From Perkinsus marinus ATCC 50983 (taxonomy: Eukaryota; Perkinsozoa; Perkinsida; Perkinsidae), in contig NW_003215582.1 of the NCBI RefSeq assembly GCF_000006405.1, forward strand, positions 62,001 to 126,000: DNA of 64,000 bases, in the 5' to 3' direction. Positions 10,673-20,001 of the stretch are shown here, in pieces. The notes beneath the pieces were generated by a model. It ran no database searches, was not told where the DNA came from, and was given only the letters and a program-made list of their open reading frames with translations. Position 1 is the first letter of the stretch. Every line of letters starts with the position of its first letter. Both the position numbers and the translations under genes were made by a program.

Positions 10673-11995
10673 ATGGTAGAGTCTTCGACAGCAGCTAAGA
10701 TGCTCATAGGCTCGTGAGTGCCGTGTCATTTCTCGATATTCTCTTGTTGAGTTCCATCTAGTGGGACAGGCCGTACCACGTCTCCAACGCCGTGTTACAT
10801 GCAATTTTCGAAGGTTTTCAGTGAGTTTTGAGGAGCATACAGCAGCACTCTTGACTGCATGAATGCTTCATCGTAGGTCCCTGTTGCCCACGGGGGACTC
10901 GGTATCTTCCCATTGGAAATTCTTGCTCTTCCTGTTTCGGGTCGCCCAGGACTCCGACCCCACCACCAGTTCGAATCAGCGAGCCGTCGCAAGAGCCTGA
11001 TTCCCGTCGAGTCATTACGGCGGCCGCTGAGGTTTATAAGGAGGTTACTGGAGGTTCTGAGGAGCCTGTAGGAGTTGTCTCACAGGTCAGTGTTGCCACG
11101 TTACCGTCTATGAAGCAGCCAGCTGAGAGCAGCCCGACCCCGACTCCAGCTACTACAGCAGCCTTCACGCCTGAGCCTAGGCCCACACCTATCGATCTGG
11201 TGGCTCTTAGCGAGGGGGAACGGGAGGAACCTGTGATTGCTGAGACCCTGGAGGCTGCTCATTCTACTACTGTTACACTCCACATGGGAGAGGAGCTGGA
11301 GGGGTCTCCTGTGGCCCCCACCAATGAGGTAGCTACATCAAAGGTCGAGGATGCTCCTGTTGCCCCTACCACTGAGGCAGTTACACTCAAGGACGAGGAC
11401 GCTTTCGAGGCTAGTAAATTAGTAGCCATTAGAAGTACTAATGTAGAAGTAACTACGAAAGAAGTCCCCGTGGCGCCCTCCACTGAGGTGACTACACCCA
11501 AGGGTGAGGAGGCTCATGTGGCTTTCGCCACAGAGGTAGCTACACTTGAGACGGAGGACTCTGCTGTGGATCTTACTACTGAGCAAAAGACGCCGGTGAC
11601 TAGAAGTGCGTCACCAGAAGTTGCCGACAAACAGGCCGAAGTCACGGTTGAGGTGGACAAGGACACGACGAAAGAGGCATCAACTAAGACGGCTGCTGTC
11701 TCGAGCGACCCTGAACAGACTGAGAGGCTGATGGAAGCCCTTGAACATACAGAGGAGGGAGGCTGAGCAGCAGATACGACAACTGCTCTACAACCAAGTC
11801 CAGATTCAACAACGAGTCGCCGCCCAAGAGAAGGAGAAGCACCAGCATGCGTCAAAGGCTGGAGGGGAGTCTGAAGGGAGTCCAGAGAGGTCGACGGCGA
11901 CTACTGTTGGTGTCTCTTCCAGGAAGGGAAAGCAGAGCCAGAAGGAACGCAGGGCGAGGCAGAAGGCAGCCAAGGCGGCTAGGAGGGTACTTTGA
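10673..11995 (+). CDS. Low-complexity Thr/Val/Glu/Pro-rich protein with repeated segments
   Basis: Exon 1 starts MVESSTAAKMLIGS (ATG 10673, donor GTGAGT after 10713). Exon 2 carries PTPCYMQFSKVFS and ends at another GTGAGT. The third begins near 10925 with Cys pairs (PCC, SCSSC) and runs into a long disordered tract. From about 11290 to 11600 a degenerate unit of the form VAPTTEV-T-K-E-E recurs about seven times. A basic, Gln-rich helical tail follows (EAEQQIRQLLYN, then KGKQSQKERRARQKAAKAARR) and stops at 11995. The change of frame near 11740-11755 needs either an intron with a weak GTCTCG donor (11697-11750) or another explanation. No function is inferred; the tail could bind nucleic acid. 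Confidence 0.5.
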
Positions 11996-12119
11996 GGCAA
12001 GTGCCATTCACCTGTTGGTGTAGCAGATTTGATCCCATAACGCTAATGTGTAGTACGTTAGTAATAGGTAGTGGATTCGTAGTGATACGCACCGTTGTCG
12101 AAGTTTCCTATTCAAATGT

Positions 12120-14444
12120 TGTATTTGTGGTTGAGCATTCAGTTAGGCGGTAGATGGCAGTGGCTGATAGGTTGTTCAGAAGTTGGCATTGTTATGGTAG
12201 TAGTAGTGGGGACCATCGTGGTACACCCGACGGACCACTACAGTCAGGGGTCTAACATGGCTGAGGAGAGGCCCGACACGGGGGGACGGCGGAATGGGAG
12301 GGGACTCGAGGCAGGATAGGAGGTCGCCGCTGGGTGTTGCCAGCAGTAGTCGACTCAAGATCTCGATCCCCGAATGGTGACCATTACTCGTCAGTGGTCG
12401 TTGGGCAGGTACATGCTATGGGACTGAGCCAGAACCCTGACGTAGTAGTGGTGACGAAGGACGACAGTCCTAGCAGGGGCTCACTGTAGACCATATGCGC
12501 TACGAATAGGCCCAGACTATCGAATTCTGGCGGTTAGCCTAGTTCTGGGCATTCCCCTGTTAGGCTGCACAGCACTTGACTCTGGAGCTCTGCGAGGGCC
12601 ATACAGCAGGGAGTCGGTGTCGCTTCATGGGCGAAGACTCTAGCAGGTCCATCGACACTGGATGGGGTGACTGCGTGTGCGCATCGCCCAATATCTTCAC
12701 TCCAGATTGTGCTGCATGGCTTCAGTTAGGACTCCTTTCCGTACCCCGGTCATGGCCTTGCGTCCGAGTACCGTTGACTGGTCTTGGTAGTCTATATAGA
12801 TGTCCCTTCAGTGGGGCGAGCGGTCGCAGCATCGGGCCAGGGTTGATGGGCACCGATGGGGGAGGAGCAGATCCCCACTACGGATGCGACGGTCTGTGCT
12901 GAGCAGGAGGGGGCCGGACCCGTCGATGGACCTCGTCGTGCAGGGCATTGGTAGCTCGAGGGTCTCTCTCAGGCAACTCGACGTGGGAGAAGACAGGATG
13001 GGCCTGCAGGGACAAGACCAGGGTGGGGCTGAGAGCCGTCCGAAGACTCGGGCTAATGGTAGTAGTAGGCGACAGGGCGGACCGAGGCGACAGGGCGGCG
13101 ACCAGACTAAGCCGATGGGTGTAGCGGAGGTACGCTGTGCTGCTAAGAGTCCGACTTTGGCGGCATCATCACAGGGGGAATATCTCAGTAAGGCACTGTA
13201 TGGAACATGGTCCGGCAGCAGTAGTAGTATGGATGGTGGAATCGATGCTTTCCTTGAGGAAGTACATGAGCTTAGACGTTTGAATGAGGATCTCCTACGG
13301 CACTATGACCAGCGCTATAGAGACCACCAGGCGACAATGCGTCCTGTACAGTCGTCGGACCCTCAGCTGTGGGGTGTCGGTCTGTTGACGGACGTGAGCT
13401 GTGCTGGTAGCACCCGGCCGGGTAGTATTGGCCTGGTCGCTAGCCCTCGGACCTTGGAGAGCGAAGTTGTCCGGGCATCTAGGGCCAGCCAGGGCTGGAC
13501 GGAGCCACAGCGGACCCCTCGACTGATGGAGGTCGGCAGTCCTAGAATGAGCAGTGTAGAGAGTCGGGGTAGCAGCTCTAGAAAGGGAGAGGCCACTGTG
13601 GAAGTGGTTCGGGTTCGGAAGAAGGCTGGACGCTTACGAGCTACTCGTGACGACGCTACAAGCAGGCCGGCGCAGCGTGTAGGGGTTGAGGGCAATCCAG
13701 TTGCAGGTCGGAGCCCCGTTCTAGGACACCGCTACCTCAAATCTGGCGACATCATCGGCGTTCCCCTCGGCGGTCCTGGAGGTTTGGGGGCCAGAAGTGT
13801 CCTATATGCAGCAGTGGGCGGCCCGGGAGTAGGCCAAGAGCATTGGGCTCGGTGTTACATCCCTTCATAAGGTACGGCTCGGTCGAGGCGGCAGTGATGT
13901 CCCTTGACCGTCACACCCACGACCCGGAGAGGGGTGTATTGTTCTTTGAACTGTGGCGATGGCTGGGACTGCGGCAACGTCGGGGTGGAAGGCCATGGCC
14001 TTTTGATCGGGACTTCACGGAGGCCCTGTTCGACGGGCTGGCTGGCTCCAGAGGTGATGGACCTCCCAATACTGTATCGATGAAGTCTGTTCAGGCCGCC
14101 TGGTCTCCGGTAGTCTGTTGGTGCCCTGTAGCAATCGGACGGTGGATGTTGGTGTCAATACTGAGCCCCTGAGGGCCGCCCCACGGCTTCCTAGGAGAAG
14201 CTCGCCTGTGCTACCACGGAGAGGCAAGCTGAGCAGCAGGGGAGGCATCAAAAGCCGCATAGGGGTAGCAGGAGGTGAAAAGTGTCTCGAGAGGAAAGTA
14301 GCATTGTATTTGAGGATTGCGTATTTGAGGGCCGTTTTTCATCAGCCCATGGCCCCACCTGTGCTGCCTATTGACCTCGAAGACGCCCTAGCGCCAGAGC
14401 GTTACACGTCCATGAGCAGTAGCGTCCCTCATGTACACTACTAA
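12120..14444 (+). CDS. Low-complexity Ser/Gly/Arg-rich protein, multi-exon, boundaries uncertain
   Basis: Exon-like plus-strand frames share a Ser/Gly/Arg/Pro-rich style: RLFRSWHCYGSSSGDHRG near 12150, DDSPSRGS near 12465, and a long frame 12800-13868. That frame has a short helical core (FLEEVHELRRLNEDLLRHYD) inside disordered sequence with RRQGGPRRQGGD repeats. A further exon (about 13880-14102) reads GVLFFELWRWLGLRQRRGG and WPFDRDFTEALFDGLAG. It is spliced by a GTCTCC...TGTAG intron to VDVGVNTEPL and a Ser/Arg-rich end stopping at 14442-14444. Exon joins in the first half are not certain and two genes are possible. No domain is recognised. Confidence 0.4.
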
Positions 14445-14501
14445 CACCATTGGAGTCGTGTTGGGGCAATACGAATCTCGAGGTTAGTTTCCGTGTTTTC
14501 T

Positions 14502-16152
14502 ATGTCCACGGCCGTGTCCTCTTCGACGGCCTCGGTTCCTTCCTGGCTACCATCCTGGCCGCCTACAGTGGCATACTTCCCATGGCCGTCTGGCTTGCCA
14601 TCGCTGTCTTCATACCTCCCCAGCCTCGGCCGAATTCATCTGCCTCGGATTTTAGTTGATGCCCGCCGCAGCACCCTAGTGGGTTTCGGCTGTTTCGGCA
14701 TCCTCTGTGGGTCGGCGTTTTGGTACATTCGTAAACGTCGACAAGCCTTCTGGCGCAATGCAAGTATGTTTGTACAGCGGAGCGATATGACTCGCGATGA
14801 AATTGAACGGGGGTGTCGGATGATGTCTCTGCCGCAGCTCTCCAAACGCCCCTTGCATAAGAAGTAATCATGAAGTGTCCTTAGAGTTAGGATATTCTTA
14901 GCGGATATTCTTATTCTGTGCGGTAGGTCCTTCCTCGTCGTTGGCTGTGGTGGTTTGGCTAACACCTGCGCGACTTACATAGCAGCATGCTTGTTGCCTG
15001 GTTGCCGCATTACTCTCATTGATGGAGACCTGGTGGAGGCTTCCAATCTACAGCGACAGCATCAGCTGTATTCAGTGAAGGACGTGGGACGTAGAAAGGC
15101 CGCCTCTGCCCGGGTAGCTTGTCGTCGTGTAGCTATGAAAGGGGTCTCGGTTGAGGTGGCTTCTGGTATGCTCAGTAAAGCCAATGTTCGTGACCTAGTG
15201 AGCAAGCATGATATCATCTTGGACTGCACAGACTGTCCTGCGACACGCTGGCTGCTCTCCTCAGCCTGTGCTACTGCGAGACGACCCTTCGTGTCGGGAG
15301 CGGCTATGGAATGGTCTGGCCAGGTGACTGTCTATTGCAGTGGAGAGGCGGGGCCTTGCATGCGGTGTGTGTTTCCGGAGCCTTCTGATGGGGGAGGGGG
15401 CAGAGGGGGATGCGACACTCTCGGAGTATTCCCTCCTTTACCTGGCATGATCGGCTGTGTGATGGCCTCAGAGGCCCTCAAGCTTGCCCTAATGGACGGT
15501 TCCCAGCTAGAGGAGGCCAGCCTATCCGGACGCCTGTTGTTGGTGGATATGCTTGACGGAGGCCTCTCTACGAGGACAGTAGCGTTGAAGCGGCGACCAG
15601 ACTGCCCGGTGTGTGGGTGGACGGAGGAGTCTGCCGCGGCACAGGACCGTAGTGATGCTAGTAGCCTACATGATGATGGCGATGGGGTGCAGTTGCTGCC
15701 AGCTGTCAACAGTATCGGCCCTAAACAGGTGAGCATCTTCTTCACGAGGGCCGAGGAGATAGCCATGTTGTGTCGTCAGTTACGGCACCTCATGCTTGAG
15801 AGCCCATCAGCAGCCTGTCTGGTCATCGACGTTCGACCCAAACCACAGTTCGACATGGTCCATCTCAGAGGCAGCGTCAATGTCCCTTATGAGGACTCTC
15901 AGGAGTTCGTGGATAAAGTGAAGGCCTTGCTTGAGGACCATCGTCCGAACACTGCTGTTGTGTGTTGTCGGAAAGGTAGCCAAATACGTCTACTGAGTTA
16001 GTCTCAAACCCCCTCCCCCTGTAGGTAACGACAGCCGTCTTGCTGTTTGTGCATTGCAGACGTCATTCAAGTACCTATTGAATTTAGATGGCGGCATCAT
16101 GCAAGCCGCCAAGGAGCTGGGTGTCGCTGGGAAGCACCTATTCGTCCCGTAG
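14502..16152 (+). CDS. UBA4: UBA4/MOCS3-like E1 (ThiF domain + rhodanese) with an N-terminal membrane segment
   Basis: Three exons (14502-14863, 14927-15975, 16025-16152) give 512 residues. The ThiF/MoeB fold is clear: MTRDEIERGCRMMSLPQL aligns with the family's N-terminal strand. It is followed by VVGCGGLAN (nucleotide loop), IDGDLVEASNLQRQ (adenylation), Zn-type Cys pairs (PCMRC, CPVCG) and GGCDTLGVFPPLPGMIGC (thioester Cys region). The C-terminal rhodanese domain reads VIDVRPKPQFDMVHL, then VVCCRKG joined by splicing to NDSRLAV (active-site loop with Cys), then LDGGIMQAAKELG. The enzyme should activate and thiocarboxylate Urm1 and/or the molybdopterin subunit for tRNA thiolation or Moco synthesis. 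Oddity: about residues 55-78 form a hydrophobic stretch (STLVGFGCFGILCGSAFWYI) followed by RKRRQ, not usual in this cytosolic enzyme. Confidence 0.85.
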
Positions 16153-16583
16153 TTGGCACTCCATCGACCTGGCGGTGGCCATCGCGTTCATTTTTTTGCG
16201 ACCTCCATCAGTAGTTTCCGAACCACAGTTTGCGTGTGATGTACCATAAGTGCATCATTAGTTTCTATAACGACTCTTGAAGATTTTGGATTTCGGTCAA
16301 AGGTGGGGTGGGGGAACATCATCAACTGCACGCATGCGCAGGATGGAATCTTGCGCACGGGGAAGATTCTCCGTGCCGTATCGGGAGGGATTTCTATACA
16401 ACAACAGTAGATAAATCCCGCTTCAATTCCAAGTGTAAGGTGCTGCTCTCATGAACGTTGTGTTGTCCATGGCGATAGCGAGGGGCTTCGCGGTGAACGA
16501 TAGTCAATAGTCGGAGTACCGGGCGACCATTGGCTGGACTTGGACATTCAGTGTGTTGGCGCCGACCTGATTGTGTCTTTTCA
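16153..16583. other. Interval between UBA4-like gene and tandem family copy 1
   Basis: 3' flank of the UBA4-like gene and 5' flank of copy 1. No gene is seen. A poly-T run (about 16190) and CA/CAA-rich patches occur, but no motif can be assigned. Confidence 0.35.
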
Positions 16584-19500
16584 ATGGCATATAATGAGAA
16601 GGCAAATGAGGCTCTGACGGATGCCTTAAAGAGAGCTCAGCAGAAAAATGCCCACAGCCAAGGGCGGTACTGCTGCTACTGCTGCTTGCGATGGTATTGG
16701 ATCGCCGAGTGTGCCCCACCAGGTACTTGTCGTTCGACATACAGAATGCTAGTAGGCGTAACGTGTCTGATGACGACTTGGTAGAATACTGCAATATGTG
16801 GTATAATAAAGAAAGGGATAAGTTCGAGGATGGCTGGAGACCGGAGATAGGCACTCCCACTGATACGGGGGGTGGGTCGCCGCGCTCTGCTCACTCGCTT
16901 GTTTTGCTGGAGTCCTAGCCCAGGGTATGGTAGCTGGCAGCCGGATCGGTCGGGCATAATGCTCCTTAGCAGTACCAACAGTGGTAGCTATGGTATCAAG
17001 ATACAAGGCAGAGTGGAGAGCGTGAGGGCCATGGGCGTCATCGGGGCAGGCTTCGCGTTGCAGATACCGGCCCAGGTATGCTCAGTAGGTCATCGCGCTC
17101 CGCCATATTCCTCTCTCTAGGTCGCCATGGTATGTCCGGCTGCAAGTATGTGGTGGGACTGGCTCGAAAAGCTAGGCCTGGTCAGTTGGCTGGGTGGCCT
17201 TCGGGGCTGGACCTGTGGTAAACTCAGATCCGCGATAGACCTCCTGCTACTCGAGTCAAGAGAGAGCCTATCGAGAAAGGGAAAAATTCCAAGTAGGGTG
17301 GCAGGGCATGTCCCTGGAGTCCAACATCTAATCTCGAGGTACCGAGGGTATTACCAGGACGATACAGCTATCACGTCGATAGCTGTGAAGAACTATACCC
17401 AGGCCTTGTGGACGGAGCGATGTCGGGCTCAGGTGGGGGTGATGGAGGTTCCACCGAGGGAGGCGGCTCTGGACGCAGGTGGAGTATGCTAGGAAGGACA
17501 TGGAAATACGACGACCTGATTGGAAAGACGTTGAGGGCCAAGAAGCACAGCAACAGTGAGTCCATGGGACCGGCTGGGTATACTACTCTTCCTACGTTAC
17601 TACCTACCTCTCCATCATCCATTGACGCTGTCGCCAGGCTGTATAGATAGGCATTGGACGTTCTGCCGTGAAATTGATATCGAAAATGTGCAGTATGTTT
17701 CTCTCGTTCGGTCCAGACAGTTAGATGTCCTTTGGAAGGTACGAAGTGATGTTCGAGAAGATCCGCCAGTCTTATCGAGGGGAGTCCTACATCCGAGCCG
17801 AGCTAGACTTTGGTCTCCATATCACCACAGGGAATGTGCTCTGGTTGGTGCCGTACTGGGAGTTGCTCATCTCTGTCGGCTTCGTGCCTGCTGGATGTGG
17901 TCTTTGTCAAGCTCGTTGTTTAGGTACTGCACGCAAATTTGGCCGGATGCCGTTCTGGACAGGCTGGGTACGAGGTGGCGGCCTAGGTTCTGCGCAGTGG
18001 CTCGGAGGAATTACCACGACTCTCGATATCAAGGGGATAAAGGAGGAGTTTACATAGCTGATGAGACTCATAAGGCGGTGGCGTGTAAGCAGCAGCGGTG
18101 GGGCAAGGTATTCAACTTCGTAGTTGTCATACTGTGGTAGGTATCGGCTCTCCGGCGCTGTGCCGAGCAGTGATGCCGATCCTGGCTGCCATTGCGGCTG
18201 GTATACCCAATGCCCGTATGGTGGCTCAGAACGCTCCCCAGTTTGATATATTTTGGGAGTATGTTGGGTGGAATAAAAATATGCCGCCACCAGAGGCACC
18301 CAATGGTGATGTTGGCAACAGCAGGGGGATGTCGTCCATGTAGGCTTCGTATAGGTAAGCCTGGTGACAGTGGGAAGTGGAGGGACTCTCGAGCCTATGA
18401 TGATGAGAATAATAGAGACGACACTTTCATGGCCCAGCTGTGAGGCTTGGGGGCTGGCCTTGATGGGGGCAGTAGCGAGGGTAGGTTCAAGCAAGAGAAC
18501 GATGCCTTGTTGGAGCTGCAGTGGTACAACGCTGGGGAATATCACAGGACTAATGGCATGTGGTGTGGGGGGGAGTGCATCCCGGGGGTATCGTGGAGTC
18601 GGGATGACTTTGTCGATAACCTCATGTTGTGGTGGGGGGATGCTGTCGTTGAGGAGGTGGGAGTGTGGCCAGGCTGATGAGGATCTCCGACATGGAAGTA
18701 GAGTAGGTTGGCAAGTTCCGGTACCGACCAAATTTTATGGATAAGGGAGGGCTGGTGTTGGACATAGGAGGCGCATGGACCTCAGTTCAGTCCAAGGAGA
18801 TTTGGGCTCAGGTAGTTCCTGGCTGTGGATCAAATCATTGAGGTCTTCCCTTTTCTCAGTCGATGATGTGCATGCTGAGCTCTATAATGTGCGGTATACC
18901 AGGAGAGATCGCTGCGTTGCTGCCGGCCAGTGATCCCTTCTGGGACTTCATCGTGGATAAGGAAGGCCCAGAGGTTGTTCGACTCCAACGCGCGTACGCT
19001 CTCGCCTCTTATCGTTTTCACTGACAGCGTCTGAGTCACTTAGGAAAATCCGAGAGGCCCGTAATCGACGATTTAACGTATCTTGGCAAGAGCAACGGTT
19101 TAGGAAGTTACATGGGGACTGCACTATGTTCCAGCCATCAGTGAGGATGGGCGTCGAGGCTAGCTGAGTCGGCTACTGAGGCTGTTGGCTTGCTTGATAG
19201 TTACCGTCATCGGAAGGCACCTCGGAATCTAGTCGGCCACGTGGAGGAGTATTGGAGAACGAGGCTCCAGGGGGTCCCCAGCGTGGTCAGGAGGGGCCGG
19301 GAAGGGCGTCGACCATCGTGGAGGAGATGAAGTCTTCTAAGAAGAAGTCCAAGGATACTACAGAGAGTAGCTCAGTCTCGTATAGTGATAGGGTTGATCA
19401 TGTTCAGAGCCTGGTACGCCTATGCGGCCCCCGGTGGTGGTGGCCACGTCACGGTCTCCGGAGGCAGCTGCTTACCCTTCTAGTATCTGTACGGATTCCA

Positions 19501-19789
19501 CAGCACCTTCAGCCAGTGAAGGGCGAGATGTGAGGGAGTATAGTGGCGTTGTGACAGCTGCTATAGACTACGACCACGCTGAAGAGGGAGTTGCCCGGAT
19601 GAGACGGGGAGAGCGATTCCATTGCAAGTAAGATTGGAGGCATCCTCTGGGTGAACGAGGTCCCTTCTGACGCCCTTCAGACGGCAGACGAAGAACCTTT
19701 TCCTCGGCTATAAGGAGGGCTCGAAGGAGCTGCTGTGGCTTCCCAAATTCGTGGTTACTGGTGACCTTACGACGCTGAGGAGAGAGTAG
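16584..19789 (+). CDS. Tandem unknown family, copy 1 (about 15 or more exons)
   Basis: Starts MAYNEKANEALTDALKRAQQ at 16584. Exons identified by conserved phase with copies 2 and 3: 16584-16666, 16723-16871, 16924-17075, 17121-17180, 17228-17292, 17339-17432, 17479-17555, about 17739-17843, 17924-18084, 18141-18305, then about 18358-18440, 18480-18660, 18712-18810, 18847-19010 and further C-terminal exons ending in LWLPKFVVTGDL and a stop at 19787-19789. Recurrent Trp-rich blocks: YLSFDIQN, WQPDRSGIMLLSS, RVESVRAMGVIGAGFAL, MVCPAASMWWDWLEKLGLV, YIRAELDFGL, WPDAVLDRLGTRWRPR, FWEYVGWNKNMPPPEAP, CIPGVSWSRDDFVDNLMLWW, FRYRPNFMDKGGLVLDIGG. Predicted size is roughly 650-720 residues, with no signal peptide or obvious membrane segment. 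I do not recognise the family. Purifying selection is suggested because splice phases and Trp/Pro/Gly positions hold in all copies. Confidence 0.75.
18254..18315 (+). repeat. 62-nt tract identical to 24781-24842
   Basis: The stretch starting TGGGAGTATG and ending GGTGATGTTGG is the same base for base in copy 1 and copy 3 of the tandem family. It covers the end of the exon encoding FWEYVGWNKNMPPPEAP and the first nt of the following intron, and diverges immediately after. Copy 2 differs at many sites. This is best explained by gene conversion. Confidence 0.8.
18561..18661 (+). repeat. 101-nt tract identical to 25088-25188
   Basis: From TGGTGTGGGG to GAGGAGGTGGG copies 1 and 3 are identical over 101 nt inside the exon encoding the GVSWSRDDFVDNLMLWW block. 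Flanking exon sequence just upstream differs at many silent sites. Copy 2 is clearly different over the same stretch. Confidence 0.85.
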
Positions 19790-20001
19790 CAAGTTGACAG
19801 TTGTGATTTGTCGTCGTTGATCAAGATACAATTAGACAAGATGTGTTTCCTTCCATCAACGGTCTGTTGCCTTGAGAGTGTTTCAGGTTTACTGCTTCCC
19901 AGTCCTATTGCTGTGGTGGTTTCGCGTCTGGGAAATTCACCGCGTCGGTACTTCTTAGTATTTTCGCGTAGTATTTTCTTGAGGCTTCGTTGTGCATTGT
20001 T

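Noticed and set aside
17907-18731. 274-codon minus-strand ORF across tandem family copy 1
   Set aside because: The plus strand there carries exons conserved in three paralogues with matching phases; the minus frame is not conserved in copies 2 and 3.
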